A stretch of 64,000 bases of DNA from Chitinophagales bacterium (GCA_013298955.1 JAAFJT010000005.1:1-64000); one strand, 5' to 3'. Shown: positions 47,673-57,270, numbered from the stretch's first letter. Notes: generated by a model not told the origin, from the letters alone. Numbers and translations: made by a program.

Positions 47673-48191
47673 AAAAGTGTAACCCACCATAAATTGCGCC
47701 GCCGCCAACAAATTTGGAAAGCTAAAATGCGCATTTTCAACCCATTCTTTCCCATTATTGATATGAATGGTCGTTACGCCCGAATGAATGCCTGCGGTAA
47801 TATCGCGTTGCGCGTCGCCAATCATGTACGATTGGGACGGATCAATATCGTATTTCAACATCGCGTCTAAAATCATTTGATTCCCCGGTTTTCGACACTT
47901 GCAAACTTGGTCGAATTTCGGATGATGTGGACAAAAATACATTTCATCAATCAGATGTCCTGTTTCTGCTTGCAGATAATTGAAACAAGCATATACATCT
48001 TTTGGCTCATAAATTCCTTTGGCAATACCCGATTGATTGGTAATAACAATGAGTTTAAAACCTTCCTTTTTGAATAACATCAAGGCTTCTTTCACGCCTT
48101 CAAAGATTTTAAATTCGGCAATGGTATAGACATAATCCACTTTATCATGGTTTAAAACGCCATCGCGGTCTAAAAAAACAGCTTTATTCAT
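47667..48191 (-). CDS. gmhB: D-glycero-D-manno-heptose-1,7-bisphosphate 7-phosphatase (HAD IIIA)
   Basis: A 174-residue HAD phosphatase. The nucleophile motif is FLDRDGVLN (Asp8 and Asp10). VITNQSGIAKG follows, and MIGDAQRDITAG supplies the metal-binding acids. The zinc loop CPHHP...CKCRKPG identifies the GmhB branch, which removes a phosphate in ADP-heptose synthesis for lipopolysaccharide or S-layer glycans. Related histidinol-phosphatase domains are an alternative. The stop codon lies inside a family A repeat. A small frameshifted frame lies 12 bases upstream on the same strand. Confidence 0.88.
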   Translation of the reverse strand: MNKAVFLDRDGVLNHDKVDYVYTIAEFKIFEGVKEALMLFKKEGFKLIVITNQSGIAKGIYEPKDVYACFNYLQAETGHLIDEMYFCPHHPKFDQVCKCRKPGNQMILDAMLKYDIDPSQSYMIGDAQRDITAGIHSGVTTIHINNGKEWVENAHFSFPNLLAAAQFMVGYTFG

Positions 48192-48203
48192 ATTTTATTT
48201 TTT

Positions 48204-48444
48204 TTAATAAAATTTTATTTTACTCCATACAAACCCAAATAACGTGTGGAACTCGATAGGATATTGGGTCTCTCGATTGGGTTTAAAAATTAGTTTTTGA
48301 TTTCCCAAGTCAAAACCAAATTTTCGATTGCTTTTTTGAGGGGCTTCTCCCACACTATAAATCGGCAAAACGCGCTGTTCTTGATATTTTTTTTGGAGTT
48401 CTTGCTTGTTGCGTTTTTTCTTGGGCTAATTTGAGGGTTAACAT
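48204..48444 (-). pseudogene. Small upstream gene with an apparent one-base frameshift
   Basis: An ATG at 48444 opens MLTLKLAQEK, then a run of six A bases. Removing one A from this run would join it to a frame that continues RNKQELQKKYQEQRVLPIYS and ends FHTLFGFVWSKIKFY at 48204-48206, giving a 79-residue basic protein. The downstream frame has no start of its own. A TACCTTTG promoter-like box lies 19 bases upstream (48463-48470), and gmhB begins 12 bases after the stop. It may be a sequencing error, a pseudogene or a programmed frameshift. I do not recognise the family. Confidence 0.45.
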
Positions 48445-48754
48445 AGCATGATGAACTTTTTGCAAAGGTAATTCTATTTTTGTATAAAAATAGCAGCTAT
48501 CGCCATAACAAAGAGCATACCTGAAAGTTCTATCCCAAGCGGGATACCTACCTCTTTTAACACAATACAACTTAACAAATATTTTAATTAATAAATCAAA
48601 ATTGATGCTTAGAAGTAGCCTTGAAAACAGACTATAAGTACCATTTTAATAATTATCCATTCAATAATACATTTTAACACAAATAATGATGGTGTACTAT
48701 TCGTACCTTACACCGTTTTTAATGCATCTTGATTTATTTTTCAGAAAAGTACTC
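48445..48754. other. Divergent intergenic region
   Basis: About 310 bases between the small minus-strand frame and the hydrolase-NIPSNAP gene. It holds the minus-strand TACCTTTG box at 48463-48470. A minus-strand hydrophobic stretch near 48480-48550 (IELSGMLFVMAIAAIFIQ) has no proper start codon upstream, so I do not call it a gene. The remainder is A+T-rich. Confidence 0.4.
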
Positions 48755-50569
48755 ATGAAAAAATTCTTTTTTTCCCTTTTTGGCTGGACAATCGTCAATA
48801 GCCTTTCCGCACAAACCGCGCAACGCGATACAGGTATCATCAATGGCGCGGCTTACGAAATTCAAATTCCTGCAAATTGGAATAAAAAACTCCTTTTGTA
48901 TGCACACGGCTATGATTCGCCATCGAATCCGCCCAATTTTCAGAATCCATTAGGCATTGCGCCTGTGTTTTTGGAGCGCGGTTTTGCAGTAGCGCGGTCT
49001 TCGTATCGGCTTCGCGGTTGGGCATTTCAAGAAGGAATCGATGATACAGAGGCGTTACGCCAACATTTTGTTAAAAAATTTGGCAAAACGGATAGTACTT
49101 TTATCACAGGTCACTCCATGGGCGGCGGTATCACGATTGCAACTTTGGAGAAAAATCCGCAAATTTACAATGGTGCTATGGCACTTTGTCCGCTTTCGAC
49201 TCCGCCTTACGAACAAACCAAAGGTGCTTTTGACGCATATGTGATTTTTAATGCCTTGTTTCCTGATTTGCTACCCAAAGCTGCCGATGTTATGAATCCC
49301 AAATTGCCTGCAACTTTTAGGGGCAATTTTCCAGAAAACATGAAAAAAGCGCAGGAAATTGTTTCAAAAACAAAAGATAAACCCGAATTAATAACGGCTT
49401 TTTTAAATTTTAGACAACTAAAAGCAAGTGATTTGGCATTTAGTTTAGTGTTTTCGGAAGGTATTTTGCGCGATTTGTCGGCGCAAATTGGCGGCAATCC
49501 GTTTGATAATACGAATACTTTATATTCGGGTTTTCCCAATGATTGGGATTTGAATGCGAAAGTAGAGCGTTTGGCGGCAACGGTTTCTAATCAACGATTG
49601 ATTCAAAATGACCGTACAGGCTTGATTGAAAAACCGCTTTTGATGATGCACACGACGTATGACCAATTAATTCCGCCTGCTTATGGCATTGAAAAGTATG
49701 ATAATTTAGTGCATGAAAAACACAAAGAATTGAACCTCAAAGTGTTATACACAAATGGTCAAGGACATTGCGCGTTCTCGCCGCAACAAACGGCAGTCGC
49801 TTTCGACGCATTGAGACAATGGGTTACAACAGGTAAAAAGCCCTCTATCATGGCGGTCGAATCGCCTGCAATGCCCGTTCCACCTGACACGATTTGTTAT
49901 GAAATGCGGATTTACACGGCTCAAAAAGGCAAATTGAATGACCTTTTGAAGCGTTTTCGCAACCATACGACTCAACTTTTTGAAAAACATGGCATGACCA
50001 ATGTGGGTTATTGGACTCCGTTGGACAATCCTGATGAAAAATTATATTACATTTTAAGCTATCCGAATCGGGCAGCGCGAGAAGCCGCTTGGAAATCTTT
50101 TTCGGCAGATACGGCTTGGCAATCTGTTGTGAAAGCAAGTGAGGCGAATGGCGGATTGGTTGCGAAAGCCGAAAATATCTTTTTAAAAACCACTGATTTT
50201 TCTCCAAAACATTGGAAACCAAGTAATAACGGTGTATGGCAGTTTCGTATCTATAAAACGACTCCGAATAATTTGCCATTATTATTGCAACGCTTTCGAG
50301 ATTTCACCTATAAGCGTTTTGAACATTTTGGAATGACGAATCAACTTTATTGGACGGTAACAGATGCGGCACAAGGTGCGGATAATATGTTTTATTATTT
50401 TTTAACGCAGCCTTCCGAACCTGCTGCTAACGCTGCTTTTGCAAAATTTGTTCAAGATCCAGCTTGGATTGCAACGCGAAATGCTTCTGAGGTGAAAGGG
50501 GGCGGTTCATTGACAGAAAAAGTAGAATCTGTTTTTATGTTTCCGACCGATTTTTCGCCGATTCGGTAG
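48755..50569 (+). CDS. Secreted alpha/beta hydrolase fused to two NIPSNAP domains
   Basis: A 604-residue fusion. Residues 1-20 form a signal peptide (start at the ATG at 48755 for this reason). Residues 25-360 are an alpha/beta hydrolase: HGYDSPSNPPN, the nucleophile elbow GHSMGGG, a YDQLIPPAYGIEKYDN segment with the probable acid, and a terminal GHCAF with the probable catalytic His. After about 395 come two NIPSNAP units (MRIYTAQKGKLNDLLKRFRN and FRIYKTTPNNLPLLLQRFRD, each followed by a THTDF-like or TTDFSP end). NIPSNAP domains are ferredoxin-like dimer folds of unclear role. The substrate of the exported enzyme is unknown. Confidence 0.82.
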   Translation: MKKFFFSLFGWTIVNSLSAQTAQRDTGIINGAAYEIQIPANWNKKLLLYAHGYDSPSNPPNFQNPLGIAPVFLERGFAVARSSYRLRGWAFQEGIDDTEALRQHFVKKFGKTDSTFITGHSMGGGITIATLEKNPQIYNGAMALCPLSTPPYEQTKGAFDAYVIFNALFPDLLPKAADVMNPKLPATFRGNFPENMKKAQEIVSKTKDKPELITAFLNFRQLKASDLAFSLVFSEGILRDLSAQIGGNPFDNTNTLYSGFPNDWDLNAKVERLAATVSNQRLIQNDRTGLIEKPLLMMHTTYDQLIPPAYGIEKYDNLVHEKHKELNLKVLYTNGQGHCAFSPQQTAVAFDALRQWVTTGKKPSIMAVESPAMPVPPDTICYEMRIYTAQKGKLNDLLKRFRNHTTQLFEKHGMTNVGYWTPLDNPDEKLYYILSYPNRAAREAAWKSFSADTAWQSVVKASEANGGLVAKAENIFLKTTDFSPKHWKPSNNGVWQFRIYKTTPNNLPLLLQRFRDFTYKRFEHFGMTNQLYWTVTDAAQGADNMFYYFLTQPSEPAANAAFAKFVQDPAWIATRNASEVKGGGSLTEKVESVFMFPTDFSPIR

Positions 50570-50615
50570 GAGATGCTGCTTGATTTTCGTTTTCAATGCA
50601 ATCAATTGGTGGAAA

Positions 50616-50647
50616 AACGTGCGGCAAGTTACAACTTGCCGCACGTT
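50616..50647 (+). terminator. Terminator-like perfect hairpin
   Basis: AACGTGCGGCAAGTT and its complement pair perfectly over 15 bases with a two-base loop, 46 bases after the hydrolase-NIPSNAP stop codon. The following bases are only moderately T-rich. It separates this gene from folE. Confidence 0.65.
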
Positions 50648-50838
50648 GTGTAATATTTTTGGTTTTCAAGTTAAAAGATAACTCGTACAACTATCATATG
50701 AATAGATTATTGATACAAAAAATTATAAAGAACAAAACGCAAAATTATGTGTTTTGGCTTTGTACGATGCTACAAAGTTGAAAAAATGCGTCAAAAGCCA
50801 TGAAGCATTAGTCGCCTTTAATTAAAATATTTAATTAC

Positions 50839-51534
50839 ATGAAACAAAATGGAGTTTCGTCTAAGACGCTCTCAGCAAAAGAATTGACGCTGCATCACGA
50901 TACTATTGGAGAAAATCATATTGGTTTTTCCCTCGAAACGCCCTTACGTGCGGATGCTTTTGAGTTAAGTGATGCTGCTAAAATCGAACAAATTGCGTAT
51001 CATTTCCAACAAATTATGCAAACATTGGGTTTGGATTTGACGGATGATAGTCTGAAAGGCACGCCGAGAAGGGTGGCGAAAATGTATGTGAAAGAGATTT
51101 TTAGTGGTTTAGACCCCAAAAATAAGCCTTCAATTACGTTATTTGAAAACAAATACCAATATAATCAAATATTGGTGGAAAAAGATATTACGTTTTATGC
51201 ACATTGCGAACACCATTTTGTGCCAATTGTCGGGCGCGCTCATGTCGCGTATATTGCCCAAGGGAAAGTAGTGGGTTTGTCGAAATTGAACCGAGTGGTG
51301 CAACATTACGCTCGTCGCCCGCAAGTGCAGGAGCGTATGACCATGCAAATCGGACAGGCTTTGAAAGAAATGTTGGGTACAGAGGATGTTGCCGTGCTGA
51401 TTGACGCACACCACATGTGCGTTTCGTCAAGGGGCGTACAGGATGTGAATAGCAAAACAGTTACTGCCTCATACAGTGGCGCGTTTCAAAATCAAAGCAC
51501 CAAAGATGAATTTTTAAAATATTTAAAATTATAG
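50839..51534 (+). CDS. folE: GTP cyclohydrolase I
   Basis: A 231-residue enzyme that converts GTP to dihydroneopterin triphosphate, the first step of folate and tetrahydrobiopterin synthesis. The zinc ligands are Cys123 and His126 (FYAHCEHHFVPIVG) and Cys194 (HHMCVSSRGVQD). GTPRRVAKMY (74-83) and LSKLNRVVQHYARRPQVQER complete the family signature. The N-terminal 45 residues are variable. It is a single gene that converges on tatA. Confidence 0.96.
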   Translation: MKQNGVSSKTLSAKELTLHHDTIGENHIGFSLETPLRADAFELSDAAKIEQIAYHFQQIMQTLGLDLTDDSLKGTPRRVAKMYVKEIFSGLDPKNKPSITLFENKYQYNQILVEKDITFYAHCEHHFVPIVGRAHVAYIAQGKVVGLSKLNRVVQHYARRPQVQERMTMQIGQALKEMLGTEDVAVLIDAHHMCVSSRGVQDVNSKTVTASYSGAFQNQSTKDEFLKYLKL

Positions 51535-51538
51535 TTTT

Positions 51539-51637
51539 TTGAATTAGGAATTGTTAGGAATTAAGGACGGCTTTGTTGGATTTTTTTACAAAAAATCCAA
51601 CAAAGCCGTCCCTAATTCCTAACAATTCCTAATTCAA
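51539..51637. terminator. 47-bp inverted repeat between folE and tatA
   Basis: Arms 51539-51585 and 51591-51637 pair with one mismatch around a five-base loop. The outer bases read TTGAATTAGGAATTG. It starts 4 bases after the folE stop codon and ends 3 bases before the tatA stop codon, so it can terminate both transcripts. Confidence 0.75.
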
Positions 51638-51640
51638 ACC

Positions 51641-51841
51641 TTATTTTTTTTCGGTTTCCGTCATGCCTTTTTTGAGTTCGTCCTCGACATTTGCCCGCGC
51701 ACTGTTAAATTCGCGGATGCCGCGCCCCAAGCCGCGCATTAATTCTGGAATCTTATTGCCGCCAAACAATAATAGCATCGCCAAAAAGATGATAAAAATT
51801 TCGGAATTGCCTAATCCGAAAAAAAGAAATGGATTCATCAT
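51641..51841 (-). CDS. tatA: Twin-arginine translocase subunit TatA
   Basis: A 66-residue protein with a short N-terminal membrane segment ([20 protein letters not shown]), a hinge (GGNKIPEL), an amphipathic helix ([17 protein letters not shown]) and a charged tail ending in ETEKK. That is the TatA/TatB plan; [12 protein letters not shown] favours TatA. TatA lines the pore that exports folded proteins. I start at 51841 (two adjacent ATGs; 51838 is also possible). A TACCTTTG box at 51927-51934 may be its promoter. tatC is not nearby. Confidence 0.92.
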   Translation of the reverse strand: MMNPFLFFGLGNSEIFIIFLAMLLLFGGNKIPELMRGLGRGIREFNSARANVEDELKKGMTETEKK

Positions 51842-52086
51842 TTTACATAAAATTTTGATTGTAAACGATTTAGATATTTTTAATTTTAAATGATTGAAAT
51901 TAAAAACACTGAGTACAAATTCGACCCAAAGGTACATTTTATTTGGGAGATTTGATGAAAAGAATAGTGTCCTTTTTTTTAGGACGCAGACATAGACTCA
52001 AAGCTCGCTTTTTTATTCAAATAAAATTACATAAGTTTATCATATAATAAACGCAATGTAGTCGGAAAATTTTACGCTTTCCTCGT

Positions 52087-53130
52087 TTACCAAGTACTTC
52101 CGTACAATTGCCGATATTCGCGGAAGGTAATCATCCGTTCTTGGCGTTCATCCCACAATTTGTTTAAAAAATATTGTAAACTGCCTGTGAAAGATACGGT
52201 TGTAACGTATTCTTGCAAAATCGGATTTTCATCTTTGCATTTTTGCAAATTATAATTCGGTATCAACGAACTCAAATGATGAATATGATGAATCCCAATA
52301 TTGCCCGTCAACCATTGAAAGATTTTGGGCAATTTCCAATAGGTGCTGCCTTTGAGCGCGGCAAGGACGTAATCCCAATCGCCTTTCCATTTTTTATAGG
52401 CTTGTTCGTGTTGATGTTGGATGTAAAACGCGAAAAATGCCATCACCGAGAAAATCAAAACAATGGGTAAATGGATTTTCAAAAAAGTGCCTATGCCAAA
52501 AACCAAAAAACCCGCTACATACAAACCAATCATAAACAAATTGCTCCATAATAACGAGCGTTTTGCAAATTCAAACCCGCGTTGTTGAATCGATGAAAAG
52601 CGATTATGGATGAAAATGTAGTAAACCGACCCCAAACTCAACAAAATCAAGGGCATCCGAAACAACCGATACGCCAATTTGTGTAATTTGGGCAAATTTT
52701 GGTATTCGGTCACCGTCAATAATGGCATATCACCAATATCTCTAATATCCGGTTCGAGCCGTCCGCAATGTCCGTGATGGAAATTGTGCGCTTTCGCCCA
52801 ATATTTGTATGGAATGAGGCTGAATCCACTGCATACAAAGCCAATAATGTCATTGAGACGGCGCGATTTTGTAAACGATTGATGTCCGCAATCGTGTTGA
52901 ATGATGAAAATGCGTACTAAGAAAAACGCATTCAACAATGCCAAACCCAAGGTCAGCCAGTACGAAACCGACAGGCTGTAATACATCAAAACCCATAACA
53001 CAATGAAAGGCAAAAAAGACGTAATAATTTGCCACACAGCCTTTTGTGTATTAGGGATTTGATACTTTTTGACCATTTCCTGCCAATGTTCTCGAACATA
53101 TTGGAGCGAGTCATTAAAATTTTTTTTCAT
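52087..53130 (-). CDS. Membrane fatty acid desaturase
   Basis: A 347-residue membrane enzyme with three histidine boxes that hold the di-iron centre: HDCGH (79-83), HNFHH (115-119) and HIHHL near residue 275. It has four or more membrane segments (LPFIVLWVLMYYSLS, LTLGLALLNAFFLV, LFMIGLYVAGFLVFGI, VLIFSVMAFFAFYI). It introduces a double bond into membrane acyl chains, probably at the delta-9 or omega-6 type position; the regiospecificity is not readable. It diverges from the SdiA-regulated-like gene. Confidence 0.88.
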   Translation of the reverse strand: MKKNFNDSLQYVREHWQEMVKKYQIPNTQKAVWQIITSFLPFIVLWVLMYYSLSVSYWLTLGLALLNAFFLVRIFIIQHDCGHQSFTKSRRLNDIIGFVCSGFSLIPYKYWAKAHNFHHGHCGRLEPDIRDIGDMPLLTVTEYQNLPKLHKLAYRLFRMPLILLSLGSVYYIFIHNRFSSIQQRGFEFAKRSLLWSNLFMIGLYVAGFLVFGIGTFLKIHLPIVLIFSVMAFFAFYIQHQHEQAYKKWKGDWDYVLAALKGSTYWKLPKIFQWLTGNIGIHHIHHLSSLIPNYNLQKCKDENPILQEYVTTVSFTGSLQYFLNKLWDERQERMITFREYRQLYGSTW

Positions 53131-53540
53131 CGTCGGATTGATTAAATAATACGAATTGCTTTTGATAGTGCAAATAAAATTGATAAATCTGAAATATTTT
53201 GTAAAATGTGTTTTTTTTTTTAAAATGATTTAAATTGGTAGCTAAATAATATGAATTGGGCGAATTTTCGCAGATTTTTTTTAGTTTTGCCGTATTTTTA
53301 GCTTATTTTTAACACATAGGGCACATAGATTTCATAGGACACATAGATTTCATAGGATACATAGATTTCATAGGACACATAGAGGCATTTTTATTGGATT
53401 CGTTTTTTGGGAGATGCAAAACCTTTTAAAAACAATAAATTGAATCGCCAAAGCAGCGTTCCATAAAAAATTGCCTCTATGTGTTCTATAAAACCGATGT
53501 GTCCTATGTGTTGCCAATCGTATCTTTAAAAAACAGCGTA
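53131..53540. repeat. Divergent region with a family B repeat
   Basis: Family B inverted repeat at about 53311-53512. The left arm contains three tandem copies of an 18-base unit (ACATAGATTTCATAGGAC type, 53323-53376). The right arm reads CTCTATGTGTTCTAT and ends GTCCTATGTGTT. It sits between divergent genes. A remnant of family A-like sequence (GAATTGGGCGAATTTTCG) is at about 53252. Confidence 0.8.
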
Positions 53541-54446
53541 ATGATAACCAAATTAATCCTTTTATTAGCCGTAATCGCTTTGTTAGCATGGTTCTGGCAA
53601 TGCAGAACAGCGCAAAAAGTTCAAACAGGCGATTTTCTATACCAAATTAATACGCCTACTAAAACCTTCAACCTCCCGCCTGATTTAGAGGAGATTTCAG
53701 GGATTTGCTTCACCTCAGACGGGCGCAAATTAGCCGCCATTCAAGATGAAACGGGTTATATGTATCTCATTGATAAACAATCAGGTATCGTCGAAAAAGA
53801 CCCTATTTTCTTTGCTGAAAAAGGCGATTTTGAAGACATTGCTGTTGTTGGCGATGTGGCGTATATCGTCAAAAGCAAAGGTACGGTTACGATTTTGAAT
53901 GGGATTGCTTCGGGCAAACCGACTATCGAACAAGCCGATACGTTTTTGACTAAAAAAGATAATATTGAAGGTTTGTGTTATGATAAAAAAACAAATTGTT
54001 TATGGTTTGCCTCCAAAGGACAAAAAGAAGGCGATGAAATGTTTAAAAACGTTTATTCGTTTGATTTGAATACCAAACAATTGAATCCAAAACCGATTTT
54101 GGTCATAACCTTAGCATTATTACAAACCTTTTTGAAAAAACAAACATCGGAACGTTTCGATGCGTTGAAAAATGATTTTTTAAAGGAAACGTTTTTAAAA
54201 TTGGGTCCTTCTGGGATTGCGATTCATCCAAAAACGGGTGAAATTTACATTATTTCGAGTATCAACAAGGTTTTAATGGTTTTCAATCGCCAAAATGAGT
54301 TACTCACAATGGTCAAAATGGATAAAACCATTCATCGGCAACCCGAAGGCATTTGTTTCGATACCGATGGAACGCTTTACATTAGCAATGAAGCCAAAGG
54401 CGAAGTAGCACAATTGCATGTTTTTATGGTAAAAAACGCACAATAA
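53541..54446 (+). CDS. SdiA-regulated-like beta-propeller protein
   Basis: A 301-residue protein with an N-terminal membrane or signal segment (ITKLILLLAVIALLAWFW). From about 35 come repeated beta strands of the SdiA-regulated/NHL-like type: LEEISGICFTSDGRKLAAIQ, EDIAVVGDVAYIVKSKGTVT, NIEGLCYDKKTNCLWFASKG, GPSGIAIHPKTGEIYIISS and PEGICFDTDGTLYISNEA. It is probably anchored in the envelope. I start at the ATG at 53541; the longer frame runs through the family B repeat. The family has no firm function. Confidence 0.78.
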   Translation: MITKLILLLAVIALLAWFWQCRTAQKVQTGDFLYQINTPTKTFNLPPDLEEISGICFTSDGRKLAAIQDETGYMYLIDKQSGIVEKDPIFFAEKGDFEDIAVVGDVAYIVKSKGTVTILNGIASGKPTIEQADTFLTKKDNIEGLCYDKKTNCLWFASKGQKEGDEMFKNVYSFDLNTKQLNPKPILVITLALLQTFLKKQTSERFDALKNDFLKETFLKLGPSGIAIHPKTGEIYIISSINKVLMVFNRQNELLTMVKMDKTIHRQPEGICFDTDGTLYISNEAKGEVAQLHVFMVKNAQ

Positions 54447-54558
54447 TTTGCAGGTATGCCAACATATATAGACTTTTGTATGTTTTTTCAACGACCGAAT
54501 TTTTCACAAGGTACGGATTTAAAAAAATAATTTAATTGTAATTTATAAATCACTGATT

Positions 54559-55821
54559 ATGAGTATTGTATCCATAAAAGTTCCAGTTATCGCGGAATCC
54601 GTTACGGAAGTAACGCTTTCGCAATGGCTCAAAGGCAATGGCGAAATGGTCAAAATTGACGAACCCATTTGCGAATTTGAATCAGATAAAGCCACTTTGG
54701 AGTTGCCTGCTGAAGTTGCGGGACGCTTAATTTGGGTCGCTTCTGAAAAACAGGATTTGAAAATCGGCGCAATTGTCGCTCAAATTGATACTTCGGCGAG
54801 TGCTGCGGGTGCGCCCGCGCCTGCAAAAGCGGTTACGCCGCCTGCGGCTCCTGCTTCAACGCCTGCTGCGGACAAATCGACTTATGCTACGGGGCATCCG
54901 TCTCCTGCTGCTGCGAAAATTCTAACTGAAAATGGTGTAAATCCTGCTGATGTGGCGGGAACGGGCAGAGATGGGCGCATCACGAAGGAAGATGCGGAAA
55001 AAAGTGTAAGCAATAAAGTTACATCGGCTCCTGCGCCCGCAGTTGCGCCTGTGGAACCTGCAAAACCTGCTGCACCAAAACCTGCAACTCCTTCTGTATC
55101 AACAAGTTCTAAAAATTTTAGCAGAGGAGAACGCCGCGAAAAGATGAGCAGAATGCGCAAAACGATTGCAAAACGATTGGTTTCCGCAAAAAATACGACG
55201 GCGATGTTGACCACTTTCAATGAAGTGGATATGACAGAATTGTTGGCATTACGCGAAAAATATCAAGATAGATTTGTCAAAAAGTACGGCGTGAAACTCG
55301 GATTCATGTCTTTATTTGCGAAAGCGTGTGCAAAAGTATTGTTAGAAATGCCAGATGTGAACGCTTCCATTGATGGGGAAGAAATTGTTTATCACGATTA
55401 TGTCGATATTTCCATTGCGATTTCAACGCCGACAGGTTTAGTAGTGCCGCCGATTCGGAATTGTGAATCGCTTGGTTTCCATGATATTGAATTGAAAATC
55501 AAACAGTTAGCTGGCAAGGCGCGAGATGGCAAATTGACGATGGACGAAATGTCAGGCGGTACGTTTACGATAACGAATGGGGGTGTTTTTGGTTCGTTGT
55601 TGAGTACGCCGATTATCAATGAGCCGCAATCGGCGATTTTAGGCATGCACGCGATGCAGCCAAGACCTGTCGTTTTGAATGGCGAAATCAAGATTCGCAC
55701 GATGATGTATGTGGCATTGAGTTATGACCACCGTGTGATTGATGGCAGCACTTCTGTCACTTTTTTGGTGAAAGTCAAACAATTGTTGGAAGACCCAACT
55801 GCTTTATTATTAGATTTATAA
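54559..55821 (+). CDS. sucB: 2-oxoglutarate dehydrogenase E2, dihydrolipoyl succinyltransferase
   Basis: A 420-residue E2 enzyme. The lipoyl domain is at residues 1-76; the lipoylated Lys is in [10 protein letters not shown]. An Ala/Pro linker follows. The peripheral-subunit-binding domain ([20 protein letters not shown], with [14 protein letters not shown]) is at about 112-150. The catalytic domain starts near 195 and ends with the SYDHRVIDG active site and LLLDL. It transfers succinyl from lipoate to CoA. sucA is not adjacent. meaB follows after 57 bases and a palindrome. Confidence 0.95.
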   Translation: MSIVSIKVPVIAESVTEVTLSQWLKGNGEMVKIDEPICEFESDKATLELPAEVAGRLIWVASEKQDLKIGAIVAQIDTSASAAGAPAPAKAVTPPAAPASTPAADKSTYATGHPSPAAAKILTENGVNPADVAGTGRDGRITKEDAEKSVSNKVTSAPAPAVAPVEPAKPAAPKPATPSVSTSSKNFSRGERREKMSRMRKTIAKRLVSAKNTTAMLTTFNEVDMTELLALREKYQDRFVKKYGVKLGFMSLFAKACAKVLLEMPDVNASIDGEEIVYHDYVDISIAISTPTGLVVPPIRNCESLGFHDIELKIKQLAGKARDGKLTMDEMSGGTFTITNGGVFGSLLSTPIINEPQSAILGMHAMQPRPVVLNGEIKIRTMMYVALSYDHRVIDGSTSVTFLVKVKQLLEDPTALLLDL

Positions 55822-55828
55822 TCAATGC

Positions 55829-55861
55829 AGCGTTTGGAGGGTTTCAAACCCTCCAAACGCT
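55829..55861 (+). terminator. Hairpin after sucB
   Basis: AGCGTTTGGAGGGTTT and its complement pair perfectly over 16 bases around one base, 7 bases after the sucB stop codon, followed by TTCGCCCTTTTTG. A terminator is likely, though it lies only 18 bases before the meaB start. Confidence 0.7.
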
Positions 55862-55878
55862 TTCGCCCTTTTTGATAT

Positions 55879-56898
55879 ATGAATGGTATTAATCCGAATC
55901 GCTCCTTTCGCCGCCCTTTGCGCCCGCTTACACCCGAAGATTATATTGCGGGCATCCTCCAAAGAGACCGTATGATTTTGAGTCGCGCCATCACTTTGAT
56001 AGAAAGTACGTTGCCCGAACACCGCGCTCTTGCCGAAATCGTATTAGAAAAATGTCTTCCACATGCGGGCAAAAGCCTCCGAATCGGCATTACAGGTACG
56101 CCCGGAGTAGGCAAAAGTACTTTCATCGAAACCTTTGGAGCGCGCTGTGCAATGGGTGAAAATCGGTTGGCAGTATTGGCAATTGACCCTTCGAGTCGGG
56201 TTTCGGGCGGCAGCATTCTCGGTGATAAGACGCGGATGCCCCATCTTTCGGTGCATCCGAATGTGTTTATTCGACCTTCGCCTGCGGGCGATTCGTTGGG
56301 CGGAGTGGCACGTAAAACGCGGGAAACCATTGTATTATGTGAGGCAGCCGGTTTTAATAGGATATTGGTAGAGACGGTTGGTGTTGGACAATCGGAAACG
56401 GCTGTCCGCGAAATGACCGATTTTTTCTTACTTTTATTATTGCCGGGTGCGGGCGATGATTTGCAAGGCATCAAGCGCGGGATTGTGGAAGCTGCCGATT
56501 TGGTTGCGGTCAACAAAGCCGATGGCGACCGCGAAAAAGCAGCGCGTCAGGCGCAACAATTTTACAAAACGGCACTCCATTATTTTCCACCCAAAAACAG
56601 TGGTTGGATTCCACAAGTGACCACTTGTTCGGCACTAAGTGGAATGGGGTTGGATACAATATTAGAATTTATTTTAAATTATAAAACCATGACTGAAAGC
56701 AATGGTTTTTTTGAAAAACAGCGCGGTGAGCAATCCGCTTATTGGTTTAAAGAAACGATTATAGAAACCTTGCATCAACGTTTTTATAATCATCCTTCAA
56801 TTCAAAATCATTATCAACAGATTGAAAATCAAATTGTTATGGGAAAAGTATCGCCCTTTGCAGGCGCGGAAGATTTGTTAAAAGCGTTTTTTAAATGA
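55879..56898 (+). CDS. meaB: Methylmalonyl-CoA mutase-associated GTPase MeaB
   Basis: A 339-residue G3E-family GTPase. Walker A is GTPGVGKS (73-80). LAIDPSSRVSGGSILGDKTR and FIRPSPAGDSLGGVARKTRE are the MeaB signatures. VETVGVGQSE is the Walker B region and AVNKADGDRE is the NKxD base-recognition motif. MeaB protects and loads cobalamin on methylmalonyl-CoA mutase, so the organism probably has that mutase elsewhere. The neighbouring sucB supplies succinyl-CoA, a metabolic link that may be chance. Confidence 0.95.
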   Translation: MNGINPNRSFRRPLRPLTPEDYIAGILQRDRMILSRAITLIESTLPEHRALAEIVLEKCLPHAGKSLRIGITGTPGVGKSTFIETFGARCAMGENRLAVLAIDPSSRVSGGSILGDKTRMPHLSVHPNVFIRPSPAGDSLGGVARKTRETIVLCEAAGFNRILVETVGVGQSETAVREMTDFFLLLLLPGAGDDLQGIKRGIVEAADLVAVNKADGDREKAARQAQQFYKTALHYFPPKNSGWIPQVTTCSALSGMGLDTILEFILNYKTMTESNGFFEKQRGEQSAYWFKETIIETLHQRFYNHPSIQNHYQQIENQIVMGKVSPFAGAEDLLKAFFK

Positions 56899-57270
56899 TT
56901 GGTTTCAAAAAAAATATATACTATTTTTATTTTTAATAAATTTTGTTAATGGAAATGCAAACCTTGTTAATGCAAGCCTAATCTAACAGGATAAATTTGC
57001 ATACTTGCGTCAAGCAGCGTAATATTGTTCCATGATTAAAGCAGCACCTTGTGCGCTTTTTACCAAAAACAACCTTTCGTAACAAATATATTCCCTTGAT
57101 TTACAAAGAGTTAAGCATTGCAATAACGGTCGCCTGCCAGCGTCTGAAAGCACTTCTATTGGGTTCTGGCAAGGCGATTTTTAGAAAGACTTTACAAGAA
57201 TGGATTGAATAAAATTGTTTTTTCAGGCAAATTTGAATAAAAAAGGTTGCGCTTTTGCGCAACCTTTTTT
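56899..57270. other. Intergenic region with hairpins
   Basis: About 370 bases between convergent genes. A hairpin near 57130-57176 pairs CGCCTGCCAG with CTGGCAAGGCG. A strong terminator lies at 57239-57272. The stretch 56940-57120 shows no gene; it contains a short repeated motif AACCTTGTTAATGCAA/AAACCTTG but nothing further. Confidence 0.45.

Noticed and set aside
48355-48570. A 71-codon minus-strand frame upstream of gmhB
   Set aside because: It starts from a non-conserved upstream region and runs through the promoter box; only its last part coincides with the start of the small frameshifted gene.
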